Positions 12,060-24,100 of a DNA stretch of 64,000 bases are shown here, piece after piece. The translations under genes were made by a program, and so were the position numbers. This stretch comes from Podocnemis expansa (Eukaryota > Chordata > Testudines > Podocnemididae). Within the stretch, counting starts at the first letter, position 1. The number at the start of each line of letters is the position of its first letter. A model generated the notes under the pieces. The model searched no databases and was not told the origin of the DNA. It saw nothing but the letters and a program-made list of their open reading frames with translations. Location: contig ML681992.1 in the NCBI GenBank assembly GCA_007922195.1, positions 34,841,968-34,905,967 of the forward strand, in the 5' to 3' direction.

Positions 12060-13145
12060 TATGAACAACTAGCAGAAGTTTCCAGATCATGGGCCTTGGT
12101 TCCCATGGGGGACTTCAATTACCCCTGACATCTGCTGGGAGGGAAATACAGCAGTGCACAGGCAATCCAGGAAGTTTTTGGAGAGTGTTGAGGACAATTT
12201 CCTGATACAAATGCTAGAGGAACCAACTAGGAGCCTTGTACCTTTTGACTTGCTGCTCACAAACAGAGAAGAACTGATTGGGAAAGTAGTAGTGAACCAG
12301 GGCAGCAGTGACCATGAGATGATAGAGTTCAGGACCCTAATCAAAGAAAGGAAAGAAGCAGAGCACAGACCCTGGACTTCAGAAAGGCAGATTTTGGCTC
12401 TCTCATGGAACTGATGGGCAGGATCCCTTAGGAAGCTAATCTGATGGGGAAAAGCATCCAAGATAGCTGGCTGTATTTTAAAGAAACCCTACTAAGGGCA
12501 CAGGAAGATATCATTTTGATGTGCAGAAAGAACAGCAAATATGGAAGGTGCCCAGCGTGGCTTAGCAAAGAACTCTACGGTAAGCTGAAACACAAAAGGG
12601 AAGCTTACAAAAAGTGGAAGCTTAGACAGATGACTAGGGAGGTGTATAAAGGTATTGCTCGGGACTGCAGGGACAAAATCAGAGAGACCAAAGGGCAACT
12701 GGAGTTGCAGCTAGCAAGGGATGTGAAGGATAACAGGAAGGGGTTCTACCAGTATGGCAATAACAAGAAGAGGATGGTACAGGGGTGGTACAGGACTCTT
12801 ACTGAATAGGGCAGGTATCCTCTTGGTGGATGATGAGGAAAAGGCTGAAGTACTCAATGTTTTTTTTTATCTCAGTTTTCACAGGCCTGGTCAGCTCCCA
12901 GACTACTACACTGGGTAACACAGAATGGAGAGAAGGAGAGCAGCTCTCAGTGATGGAAGATCAGGTTAGGGACTACTTAGAGAAGTTGGATGTAAACAGA
13001 TTATGAGGCCAGATGAACTGCACCTGAGAGTACTGAAGGAGTTGGTTGATGTGATTGCACAGCCACTAGCCATTATCTTTGAAAACTCGTGGCAACTGGG
13101 GGAGGTCCCAGATGATTGCCTCTTCCTCCTAAAAAAATTGTACGT
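12060..13145 (+). pseudogene. CR1 LINE fragment, end of endonuclease to start of reverse transcriptase
   Basis: The plus strand reads GDFNYP near 12110 (with a break), then DICWEG, SSDHEMIEFRTLIKERKEA (12307-12363), the linker with AWLSKELYGKLKHKREAYKK and FYQYGNNKKR (12555-12777), and RPDELHLRVLKELVDVIAQP to WQLGEVPDDC (13004-13120). This is the domain order of CR1 ORF2 between the endonuclease and reverse transcriptase. Several frameshifts and stops are present. The 5' side is joined to a PLE fragment and the 3' side stops just before the catalytic RT motifs. Confidence 0.85.
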
Positions 13146-13149
13146 AATG

Positions 13150-14650
13150 GCCTCCCACAGTCCGATCCACAATATTTGGCTCACAGAGACAGATAGATGT
13201 GGATGCAAATTGGTATTTACTCCTCAGCTCACACCCAGAGAGCCAAAGCCAGCTGGGACAGCCTGTGGGTCAGCCTGAGAGCAGGGCTGTATCCTTTAGA
13301 GAGGTAAATAAATAAAGCCAGAAGACTGAAGCAAAACTACTCCATGAAGCAACTGCGCAGGCCGACAAATCAAACACTGATGTTAATGATGGCCACAGTG
13401 GGCCAAAATAGAGAACAACTGACAGTGCCTCACAAAAGCCACTGCCCAGTGTACAATGCAGGAGTAAGGAAATCACTATGCTGGTGAGCTCTGAGGCAAG
13501 ATCCAGATTTGCCAATCACAGCCACCCTGTTCCCGAGTTCACCTGCATTTATACATGTACTCCTGACTCCAAAAGGCTGCAGCAATCCCAGGGTACAATG
13601 TGCTGAAAATTCCTCACTAGCAGGGTATTGCTCTAGCCAGCTTTTCCACTCTGTCATCTTCCCCAAGGTCTTGCAAGGTCTCTTTGGGCAGATGGCACAG
13701 GATCTCGCATGTATACTGGTCACACAGGGGATTTTTACAGTAAGCTGAATGCTCAGATTTATGGTAGAGCAATTTCTACCTCCCTTCCCCCACCCTGGGC
13801 AACTCTCCAATTCAGCTCTGGTTCAGGAAAATGCCAAGGAATAGCGTGTTCCAAGATCTAAGGCTCTGGAGACAAATATCTTTTATTTATGTGTACATAA
13901 AAATAGATGGGTGCTAGCAAAGCAAAGGAGTAAAAATTGCATTTCCTTTGAGAAGAAAAAGCAATTAAGAAAAGTAGAAATAATTCCCTGAGAAAGCTAA
14001 CCAGAACTGCAAATGAAAAGCTGATATTTAATAGCAATAACACCTCCCACTCAGCCAGATCATTCATTTAGGGTTCTAACCAACACTGCATCCACAGACT
14101 GTCCTAGTTCTGCACACCTATAATGCTGGAGAAGCCCCCTAACAACAGCTACAATTTGCAGGACACACCCAATCTTTTTAACACAAAGGTTTTTTTGTTG
14201 TGGCAGCTGAATTAATTCTGGTGTGCTCAGAAGAAAGGGAAACCCTTTTGTTATCTCACACAACCTTAGGTTAATGTGATTGCCATGTGTTTCTTTTGGC
14301 CCTTTCCTCATCATGCCATCAGTAGCTCCATGCTACAATTTCTCCATCATGCCACCCTAAACTTTTCAATGCTGGGGCTGTTTTCCCCTATCCACAAGAA
14401 AGGTACTGTTTTGTAACACGAAGCTGTCTGTAATTATCTGCCCATACAGAGTGGGGAAAGCAGCCCTATAGGCACACAATCATTTCACAGAGTGGGAGTG
14501 TTGCTATAAAGCCCTTGGCAGCAACAGCCTCTTGGATCTCCCTCAGCATTGTCTTTACTCTAGCCCAGGTGGTTGGATAGAATACCGGGTAGGACTTCGT
14601 GCTTTGCTTAAACTATGACATCGAAGCTTGGGTATCTTTTTTGGAAGAGC
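13150..14650. other. No gene recognised
   Basis: Moderate-GC sequence to about 13800, then AT-rich. Overlapping open frames on both strands at 13270-13810 have no recognisable domain. An unlabelled repeat is possible, given the sharp change at the CR1 end. Confidence 0.4.
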
Positions 14651-14821
14651 TCCTCTAGCTCAGTAGTTTCCAACCTTTTTGAGCAAGAGCCCCACTAGTT
14701 ACCATTAGGTAAAACTTGCCCTGGCCCTCCTCAGCCCCTCAGCGTCCAGAAGCATATATAACCCCTACAAAAACACTAAACACTAAAACACACTAAACAC
14801 TAAATTTAGTGATAACACTAA

Positions 14822-14889
14822 ATCATAGAATCATAGAATGATAGGGTTGGAAGGGACCTCATAGGTCATCTAGTCCAGCGATGCCCCTG
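14822..14889 (-). mobile_element. CR1 3' end, short
   Basis: AATCATAGAATCATAGAATG then GGTTGGAAGGGACCTCATAG is the reverse complement of a CR1 3' end. It breaks off after TCTAGTCCAG. A CACTAAA-repeat tract (14768-14821) precedes it. Confidence 0.75.
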
Positions 14890-14957
14890 ACCCTTGGGCT
14901 ATATCCACATTTAAACAGTTAAATCGATTTAACTTAAATCAATTTAATAGAAACTAT
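14890..14957. mobile_element. MITE scrap with AAATCGATTTAA palindromes
   Basis: GGGCTATATCCACATTTAAA resembles the left terminal repeat of the GGACATACCC-ended MITEs. It is followed by GTTAAATCGATTTAAC and AAATCAATTTAAT as in the copy at 222-673. The rest is missing, cut by the next CR1. Confidence 0.5.
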
Positions 14958-15715
14958 ATCATAGAATCATAGAATCCTAGGGTTGGAAGGGACCTCATAG
15001 GTCATCTAGTCCAACCCCCTGCCAGAGGCAGGACCACTCCCACTAAACCGTCCCAGTCATGGTTTTGTCCAGCCGGGCCTTAAACACCTCCAAAGATGGA
15101 GACTCCACCACCTCCCTCGGCAGCTCATTCCAATGCTTCACCACTCACCTAGTAAAAAAGTTTTTTCTAATATCCAGCCTCGACCTCCCTAACCGCAACT
15201 TGAGACCATTGCTCCTTGTTCTGTCCTCTGTTACCACCGAGAACAGTCGATCTCCATCTTCCTTAGAGCATCCCCTCAAGTAGTTGAAGGTTGCTATCAA
15301 ATCCCTCCTCAATCTTCTCTTCTGCAGACTAAATAAGCCTAATACTTTCAGGTCCTTTTCTACACTGCTGCTACTTAGCTGAATGTTTCCCAGCCTGTAG
15401 CAGTGCATGGGGTTTTTCGGTCCCAAGTGCAGGATTTTACACTTGTCCTTATTGAAGCTCATAAGATTTCTATTGGCCCATTGTTCCAATTTATCTAGGT
15501 CTCCCTGAATCCTGTCCTTGCCCTCCAACGTGTCTACTGGTCCCCCCAGCTTGGTGTCGTCCGCAAACTTACTGAGAATGCAGTCTATTCCATCATCCAG
15601 ATCATTGATGAAAATGTTGAACAGAACCGGCCCCAGGACTGACCCCTGGGGCACACCACTCGTGACTGGTTGCCAGCTAGACATGGAACCATTGATTCCT
15701 ACAAACCTCCTCATT
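14958..15715 (-). pseudogene. CR1 LINE, 5'-truncated, C-terminal reverse transcriptase and 3' end
   Basis: The minus strand encodes [20 protein letters not shown], then [27 protein letters not shown] and [15 protein letters not shown]. These are the catalytic FADD block and thumb of a CR1 reverse transcriptase. The 3' end with the TCATAGAATCATAGAATCC terminus is on the left. The frame is open for about 200 codons but shows a fusion of frames after KVLGLFSL, so it is not intact. This is the best preserved CR1 in the window. Confidence 0.88.
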
Positions 15716-15789
15716 TGCGGTGTGCGTTCGTGATGTGAAATGAAACAGCACAATTTGCAGTGTGCGCTCATGATGTGAAATGTAACATG
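15713..15789. repeat. Two tandem units of about 39 bp
   Basis: Units share TTTGCnGTGTGCG, then TCnTGATGTGAAATG and AACA. They lie exactly at the 5' break of the CR1 and run into the Helitron fragment. Confidence 0.6.
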
Positions 15790-15839
15790 TCGCAAGGTTA
15801 CCTATGCTGCCATGATAACAAAGAAACAAACAGCACTTA

Positions 15840-16011
15840 TCCTCCGGAGCCTGTTTTTGCACAAGGTCAATTGCATCTGGCGCTCACTTGGGGAAGAAAC
15901 CATAAAAATTTGAAAGTTTACGTGAAAGATGTGAACTACCAAGGAAAACTTTTAGCCGACCATAGAATTTTTGCAAAAAGTGTTGTAATTAAAGAGCTGC
16001 TAATCAATTAA
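15840..16011 (+). pseudogene. Helitron Rep/Helicase C-terminal fragment
   Basis: The plus strand reads PPEPVFAQGQLHLALT, with NLKVYV following, and ends FAKSVVIKELLIN and a TAA stop. The block resembles the last helicase motif of Helitron proteins (PVFAHGQLYVALSR) and their C-terminus. Pif1-type host helicase is less likely because of the GQL-ALS wording and the repeat setting. The key Arg after the ALS/ALT block is altered, and no Rep domain is nearby, so it is a fragment. Confidence 0.6.
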
Positions 16012-16830
16012 AATAAACAGGGCCATAACTATGGTGGGGCGAAAGGGGCAAAGCCCCAGGAGCCAATTTGAGAGGGTGTCTGACCCTTCCTGGCCCTGAA
16101 GAGGAATGTGCCTTAAAGGCACATTCCTTGGGGAGCCAGGGAAGGGAACCCCTGCCCAGCTCTGGCTGCAGTGTGTGAAGGTAACTCCCTTCCAGCTCTG
16201 GCTGTGCCACCTGGCAAGTGCAGCCAGCGCCAGGCCGGAGGGTCTCTCCCCCCACTGCCTGGCAAGCACGGCCAGCGCTGGACTGGAGGGTACCTCTCCC
16301 TGCTGCCCAAAAAGCACGGTCAGCCAAAGCACCCTCCCACCCGGCACTGGCTGCGCTTGCTGGGTGGCGGGAAAAGGCACCCTCCTGTCCGATGTTGACT
16401 GGGCTTCCTAGGCAGTGAGGAACCCCAGGAGTCCCTGCTGGTGGCAAGGAAATCCCCTGCTGGGGCACTCCCCAACGCTGAGGCCCAATCGAGCCCCTGG
16501 GTGTGGGGGAGTGGGGTGTGTCCAAGGCTGCTTGACCAGGGTGCCAACTTTTCTAGTTACAGCTGCAAAATAAATATTTTGTAAATTCCTTTTTGATTTT
16601 CCCCTGTCATTTGTGACAGGTTACAGCTAGTTACATCATAAACTACTGTTACCTGAGTAAGAAACTAAGCTTTACCTGGCTCAGCCACCACCACATACCC
16701 CCTGTGGCTCTGCCTCTTTCCATCCCTCATGGAATGAACATAATGGAAGCGGGCTCTAGTGGGCTGGCTAGGGCTGCTCCAGGCCCCCATTAGCATGATG
16801 CTGCTCCTTTCCAGCTGCGCACCTGGCCAG
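16012..16830. other. GC-rich non-coding block inside the hAT-type element
   Basis: GC-rich sequence, with direct near-repeats of CCAGCTCTGGCTG, AAGCACGGCCAGCG and CTGGACTGGAGGG-like units between 16150 and 16400. Long open frames on both strands come from base composition. I see no protein family. Confidence 0.45.
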
Positions 16831-17577
16831 TGTGAAACTAAGTGACCAAGGTGTTGGGAGGGCTGTTCTTCTGCTCAGGCCAGAGTGGAGTTCAGGGCTA
16901 TTGCTCCTTTGGGGGGCCTGCTCTGGCACTCTGGCGGGTGTGGAACTCCAGCATAGCTCTCAGGGGCAAAACGCCCTCAATATTACTGAAGCCTCATGGA
17001 CCGCTTGGAATCTTTGGCACCCCCAACACTAGACTGGCAACCACTGCTCTAGCTCATGAAGAAGGCATGGATTGCTCTGGGTTAAATGTTATCTCCTGTG
17101 TTACACAGGATGCAGACTAGATAATCACAATGGTCCCCTTTAAATCTGTTATTCCAATCGAAGGGGCAAAAGCTGTAGATACCGAGTAAGGAAGGATCTA
17201 AGCTGTACTTCCAATAATAGTAAGTGAAATGAACATTTCACAACTTTGGCTTTTCTCCACTCTGTGAATGCGTCTGAGATATTTTCAGCGTAGTAAAATG
17301 GGCCTAATTCTGTTACTAGCAGAAATTCAGTAGTAAAAACCTCTGTAAGAGGTGTACATACTCTGTTTTATCCCACTCACTATGAGAAGCTACCATCAGG
17401 TCAAACATGTTTCCTGTTAAGGTTAAACAAAACAGAACAGAACAGATCACGGAAGTGCGTAAAATGACAAATTTTCAGCCCCAGAAAGGAAGAGCCTAAA
17501 AGGTTGGAAAAATAAAAAAGGGGGAATTAATTTAAGTCTAATACAAACAGTAAAAAGTAATCACAGAAAACAAACAA

Positions 17578-18985
17578 GTTCCAGAGGGGTAGCTGTGTTA
17601 GTTTATTTCACCAAAATAAACAAGGAGTCCTGCGGCACTTTCAAAGACTAATAAATTTATCACATAAGCTTTCGTGGGCTCAATCCCCTTCATCAGATGT
17701 ATGAAATGAAAACTGTAGTATGTTAGGAATATATACATACCTACAGAGAAGGGTGGGTCACAAGGTCAATTAATACAGACCCAGAGGGACAGTTTGCTAG
17801 CCTATCTCAGCAAATCAAAGAAGTTGTTTTGATTCAAACAGTGTGGAAGAGGGCTCTGTAACAGCAGTACCTAAGCAGCAGAGAATGTTAATAGAAGGGA
17901 AATTACCTTTTGCAATGAGAAAGGCATTCCAAATCCTTTTTCAGACCTAGTGAGAAGGTGTCTAGTTTGCACATGAATTCCAGCTCTGTGGTTTCAAGTT
18001 ATAGTCTGTTTTTGAAGTTTTTTGCTGAAGTGCTATAAATTAGCATGTTTGTTACAGAATATCCAGGTAAACTGAAATTTTCCCCTATTGGTTTTTGAAT
18101 GTTATCATTCCTGACATCTGATTCGTGTCCATTTATTCTTTTGCAGAGACAGTCCAGTTTGGCCAACATACATAGCTGAGGGGCATTGTTAGCATAACAG
18201 GGTTTGTCATAGGGATACCTCCCAAAGCTTGAGAGAGTGAGGGATCATCATCCTGGAGTGGTTGTAGATCCTTGATTATGTGTTAGAGAGCCAGATAGGT
18301 AACCAGAAATCGCCTACTACAGGATAGGCCCAACAAGGAAAAAGAGTGCCACTAGCCATCACCTACAGCCCCCAAGTCAAACTCCTCCAACATGATCCCT
18401 CACTCTTTCAAGTCACGGGAGGTGAGCTAGTTTTCCCTTATAGACAGCCCACCCCTGCCCTCCAACCTTAAGAAAATAATCACTAGCACTTATACTCCAT
18501 ACAAAAGGAACACTAAGCCAAGTACTTATCCCTGCGACAAACCTCAATGCCAGCTCTGTCCACCTATCTACTCAAGTGACACAATCATAGAACCTAACCA
18601 AATCAGCCACTCCATTGGGACTCATTCATCTGCACATCTACCAATGTGATATGTGCTAACAATGCCTCTCTGCTACATACAGTACTTCAGCAAAAAAAAA
18701 CTTCAAAACCAGACTCCAACATGAAATGTCTAACTCATTCCAAAGGGTAATTTTCCCTCTATTAACAGTCTCACATATTGCTGTTACAGGGCCCTCTTCC
18801 CCACTGTTTGAATCAAAACAGCTTGTTTGCTTTAGTGAGATAGGTGAGCAGACTATCCCTCTGGAATGGTTTGAGCTGACCTTGTGACCCACCCCTCCCC
18901 GTAGGTATGTATACACCTAACATACTGCAGTTACTGTTTCATTCACCTGATGAAGTGGGATCGTATCCATGAAAGCTTATCAGAA
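17578..18985. mobile_element. Penelope-like element, long fold-back copy with GIY-YIG remains
   Basis: The left arm (17578 to about 18230) is minus strand and the right arm (about 18310 to 18985) is plus strand. Both end in the PLE terminal repeat with CTGATGAAG and GAAAGCTTAT. The left arm, on minus, reads QCPSAMYVGQTGLSLQK, the GIY-YIG endonuclease start in PLE proteins. The right arm, on plus, reads CDKPQCQLCPPIYSSD, the zinc-binding stretch just before that domain. The arms differ by deletions and carry stops. Confidence 0.75.
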
Positions 18986-18989
18986 AATA

Positions 18990-20961
18990 AACAAATACTA
19001 TCACCTTGAACTTGGGCCAGAACTCAGCCTCTGAATTATTTTTTTAAATAACCCCAAAAACCTGAAACCAAGGGGATACCAAGAAGAAAATTTCTATGAT
19101 TTTTATAGACCCTGTTTTAAAATGCATTCTTCAACACCATAGCTAATCATAACCATTGCAACACTGAGAACCTGAAAGTGAAAATGATTAAAAACAAAAG
19201 AAAAAACAAACTCAAGAAATGTAAGTAAAACACCAGCAAAAAGGAAACTGGATTTTAAAATAATTTCAGTCTAATTTAAGAGATGCTGATATCAAGAAAT
19301 GATGGACCACTCCCTCTCACATGATAAAACTCTGCTTCTTTCACCCGTGTTCAATACCATCTTATTCTGCAAATTGTCCCATTGACATCAAGAGAGTTAC
19401 TTGTGGGATAAGGAACTATTCAACAGGAGCATAGGAAGTGGAATCTGACCCAGGACAATTTGACAGCATCCCTTCAGGTGCAACACTAACCTTTGTCTTC
19501 GTTCTGAGCAACCACACATCCCACTGGAATCAATGGGAATTCTGACAACTCAGCAACTGTCAGGATCAGGGCCAAATGCCATTTTCTATGGTTTATGTTA
19601 TTTCCAGAAGAACTTGGCTGATAAATATTGCGTTGCACACATTGTATATTGGTGTAGAGATACACAGCAGAATTAGCGAGGTTCCACCAAAGCAATCATG
19701 CAACATCCCTTAGTCAGACACATCATAATTTGCACTGCCAATAATTGGTACTAATGATGGCAAAGGGAGGCCAGTGTAATGTTACAATACAATGTGTCAT
19801 TTAAGCTAAATACTACAAGCGAAATGAAACATTTACTAAACACTACAAGCAAAGGAAGAGCCAGTTGCAATATACAAGTGATTACACAAACTTTGACTAA
19901 TACTAAAATTGATTGTGCAGAAAGTAAAAAAAATATTTAGGGCCATGAAATGCCATGTTGAACACTGGTCAGTCATAACAGTGACAGACACCATTTTAAG
20001 TGATTTTGGAAACCTGTGTCATTTTCTTTTAAACCTTCTAATAAATTATTTCACACTATTCTTGGGAACTAACTTATCACCACAAAGCGAAGGTTTTTTG
20101 TTTGTTTGTTTTCTGAAGTACTATAAAAAAAAAAGAAGACGACTCTTTTTGCTTCCTGAAATTTACCGAGCACAACATGATCAAATCATGCTACACTGGG
20201 ATATGCAAAATGTTAACCCTTTTTTCAAAGTGGAGCACAGGAATTCAGATGTGTTAGGGGGTGCTGGATGGATATCAACCTATGCAACTTTTTGTAAAGA
20301 TGCCACTTGAGATTATGAATATATTTGCTCTTTACTGTGAATGCAGTCAAGTCTTCATTTCATTTCATATCCATGTGGAGTCCCACTGCAGTTCTGCATA
20401 TTTTAAATAAATTGTTCCCATTGAAGTTTGTCTCAAATCATATTAACTTTTCATGAAGCATGTATGACTGCATGGAAAAAATTGGTCTTTAATGTGTTTG
20501 TCTGCATTAGATTAAAGTTACATACATTATCATCTAGATGAAGTCCAAACATGTACTTTGCTTGAAATGTCAGAAGTTACCACAAAACATATCAATAAGT
20601 TAAAAGGCTTTCACAATACAAGATTCAGATAATTATTCCACATATACAAAACACAGCTAGAGAAATACAATTCTTCAGTGCTGAATTATGGGAAAAAGTC
20701 TAAAAAAATAGAAAATTCTTGATACTTGGACATCAATTCAGAACATAACACTGCATAATGCTGCAATATGAGCACCCATTTAATGAAATATACCCTGGAT
20801 AGAGAAGTTAAGGGCATCTAATATTTATGACAAAAATAGATGAATACTGAGCCAAAAATCATGCATACAATCGCCATGGTCATTCAATATGTTAGTGATG
20901 ACCTAAAGTGTGATCAAAGACAAGAGTGCGGCAGTGTTTTCAAATCAAATCAATTGAATGA
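18990..20961 (-). other. ELMOD1 3' UTR and downstream flank
   Basis: Sequence directly after the ELMOD1 stop on the minus strand. I see no AATAAA on that strand between 20961 and about 19100. ATTAAA variants occur at 20784-20779 and 20493-20488 and are the best poly(A) candidates. No other gene is recognised. Open frames here (for example 19909-20310 on the plus strand) have biased composition and no family resemblance. The true length of the UTR cannot be fixed from sequence alone. Confidence 0.4.
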
Positions 20962-21134
20962 CTACATGTTGATTAAGCTTTCTGAGGCAGCAAAGTGAGG
21001 GCACAGAGCCATGTCTGGATTCTGGAGCTGTTTTATAATTCGCTTGTGAAATTTCTCTCGCACACGGTTGAACTCCATTATGTCCAGGGGATCCTCTTCA
21101 ATCCAGAATTTATGGAATTCATGCATCAAATAGC
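20962..21134 (-). CDS. ELMOD1: ELMOD1 last coding exon with stop (residues about 278-334)
   Basis: 173 bp of coding sequence after acceptor tttctattag. It completes Cys278, then encodes YLMHEFHKFWIEEDPLDIME, FNRVREKFHKRIIKQLQNPD and MALCPHFAASESLINM, with stop TAG at 20964-20962. The acidic-basic helix and the C-terminal LINM are those of ELMOD1. The 3' UTR continues towards lower coordinates. Confidence 0.97.
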
Positions 21135-24100
21135 CTAATAGAAAGATAATTCAATACTTAAAGAATTAAAATACAGGAAAGGCTGGTCCTTCTTGTTTAC
21201 AACATAGCAAGCATCACAATCAGAAATCATAATGCACATCATGGTGGTGGGACTTTACTAAGTCTGATGTACTGTTTCATGAAACTGTGTTAGAGATGCT
21301 AAGAAATGAAACAGTATAGCATATACATTAAAACAAGCCTCCAAGAAGCACCTTTAAATAACTGTAAAAGACTTGTAAAGATCTGCTAAGCCACAGTAAT
21401 GCAATTACTCTATTTACTTGTTAATAGAGGAATATCTACTAAGTTTATGGACACCATGATTCCTCATTCAGGAGAGCACTGACTCACACATGTTAAAGAT
21501 TTCCCAGTTTGGGATGTTGTCTTGAATTAGGGCCTGAGTTTAGAGAAACACTTTTGAAATATTATTCAATTGCAAGTGCAAACTTTACAGACACACACAC
21601 ACACACACACACACGTAAAGTTTGCATACTTGTATCAATATAATGGCCTAATTTTACCAATAAACAAATAACTAAAATCAATTTTTCAAATTAAAAGCTC
21701 TCTCCTCTCTTGACATGCAGTTATCAAATTGTTAACTTGTGTCCAGATAAACCAAGTGACATACAAAATATACTTTAATATTAAACTACAGGCTGCAAGT
21801 ATTATGGCAGATAAAGTTATTAATAAGAACCAGTTTTAATAAAGTGTCTTTTGTTTATATTCAATCATTCTCATGCTCAAATACCTATGAAATGACACGT
21901 GAATTAATATACAATTGGAAACAATAAATCAATGGATCTTCACAGGAAACATTTAGTTTTTACAATTGCCTTTCTAAATATGAATTCCAACCTACTGGTT
22001 TTTACAGATAATCCTAGCTAGAAAAATGCTAGGGGCAAGAATAATAGAATCATAGAAGATTAGGGTTAAAAGAGACCTCAGAAGACCACCTAGTTCAATC
22101 TCCTACTAAAAGCAGCAACTGACCCCAATTAAATCATCCCAATGACAGCTTTGTCATGCAGCACCTTAGATACCTCTAAGGATGGAGATTCTACAACCTC
22201 CCTAGGTAACCCACTTCAGTGCTTCACCAGTTTCTAGTTCCTTCAGCCTCTCCTCAGACATGTACTCCAACCCCTAATCATTGTTGCCTACTGCTGGACT
22301 CTTTCCCATTTGTCCACATTCTGTTTGTAGTAGGAGGAGGCTCAAAACTGGACACAATGCTTCAAATGAGACCTCACCAATGCTGAATAAAGTGGAATAA
22401 AGAAGATTAGTTCAAATTATGTTATTTCAGATTAACATGGCCCCACTAGGAAAAGCAATTCAAAGTAGCATGTCCATGGACAGGACTTACTAGTTTGAAT
22501 TATGAGAAGGCACCATGGGAGGTGTGACAAGATGGCCCCTAAGAAGGGCCATGCCCACACCGAATATATAGAAAGAGAAAGGAAGGTACCCTGGGGAGGA
22601 AGAAGGTCAAAAAGCATTAATTCGAATCAATGGTAGTTCAAACTAACATGGCTATATTGGGTTAATTCAAACTAATAAATTTGAATTAACCCTTACTTCA
22701 AAGTTAAGTGACCTTTTATAACTTCAAAGTAAGCTTTCATTAATTTGAACTAAGTTCCTTAGTTTGAATTAATGAAAGCCAGTGTAGCCATGCATTGATT
22801 TAATTTGAATCAATCCTCATTAATTTGAATTAAATTGTAAGTGTAGACGTACCCTCAGTCTGCTGGCAATGCTCCTACTAAGGCAGCCCAATATGCCATT
22901 AGCCTTCTTGGCAATAAGGGCACACTCTTGACTCAAACCTAGCATCTCATCTACTGTAACTCCCAAATCCTTTTCTGCTGAGCTGCTGCCTAGCCAGTTG
23001 GCCCCCAGTCTGTAGCAGTGCATGGGATTCTTCCAGCCTAAGTGCAGGACTATGCACTGATCCTTGTTGATCATTATGAGATTAATTTTAGCCCAACCCT
23101 TCAATTTGCTTAGGTCACTCTGTATCCTGTCTCTGCCTTCTAGCCTATCTAGCACCCCCCACAGCTTATCTAGCATCTTCTCTAGCTTAGTGTCAACTGT
23201 AAACATGCTAATAGTGAAACCCACACCATCCTCCAGATCATTAATGGAGATGTTGAACAAATCTGGCCCCACCACCAAACGCTGTGACAAGCTGCTCGCC
23301 GCCAGCTGCCAACTAGATATTGAGTCATTGATCACTGCCGATTAGGCTCAATAATTGGCCTTGGCAAACCCCCTTGTGTAGGAAAAAGGTTTACCATGAA
23401 TATATGTCCAATACCACGTGCTCAGATAAAGGTCTTTTTTTTATTTCCTCTGACTTCTTCACCAGCTTTCCAGCAGGGTTCTGGAGTTGGGCCATTGTCA
23501 GCAAACAGCTCTGTGTCAAGAAATACTATGGATAGTGTGGTCCACCTCAGCAAAGAGCTTAAGCACATGCTTGAAGTTTTACAGGTCTTGTGCACATTCC
23601 CTATGCTTTCCTCAATAAGGATGGTCTTAAGTACACACCATTGGCTCTGCTCAATCAGGTCTTATTGCAGGAGACTTTTGCTAGACACTCCCCCTTTGGT
23701 TCAATAAACATCTGTCTATTCATTTCCAAAATGGCATATATTTCGTTGACTTTACAAGCTACACAATGGAGTCCATGACCAGGTCATAAACTAAACCATT
23801 TTCATGTGTTTGGAAATCAGATACTCATCCTAAAACTGGAAGGTGTTTCTCTGATGGAAAAACCTAGCTCATCAAGACACTTTTAAAAATTACTAGTAAA
23901 GAAGAAATATGTTTGGGAATTTCACTGACCAATTCAGGAGTTTCAAAAGCAGTATTTATACAGTATAAAAAGTGGCCTGGTCTTCAATGCGTCAAGTCAT
24001 TTTGTTATGCCAAAAGGAACTTCATATTAATAAGGTGGTATAGACTTGAGTATGTTGTGTGTAGAGATGTCAGTGCTTCCTTGAGAATGGTGAGCCAAGT

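Larger units (their letters stand above)
14661..17046. mobile_element. hAT-type element with 8-bp target duplication, carrying nested insertions
   Basis: CTCTAGCT occurs at 14653-14660 and again at 17047-17054. Just inside are CAGTAGTTTCCAACC on the left and GGCAACCACTG on the right, which reads CAGTGGTTGCC in reverse complement. Eight-bp duplications and CAGTGGTT ends are hAT features. The interior holds two CR1 fragments, a MITE scrap, a 39-bp tandem repeat, a Helitron helicase fragment and a GC-rich non-coding part. No hAT transposase is seen, so the host element was probably non-autonomous. Confidence 0.65.

Noticed and set aside
13270..13810. Overlapping open frames on both strands
   Set aside because: No recognisable domain, no splice-site support, and mutual overlap.
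16004..16525. 173-codon minus-strand open frame
   Set aside because: Low complexity, GC-rich, overlaps open frames in other phases; inside a transposable element.
1..20000. Sarcolipin (SLN), the expected neighbour downstream of ELMOD1
   Set aside because: I looked for a 31-codon frame with the SLN-type C-terminus on plus and saw none; it probably lies outside the window.
19909..20310. 133-codon open frame downstream of ELMOD1
   Set aside because: No family resemblance, opposite strand to the likely 3' UTR, biased composition.
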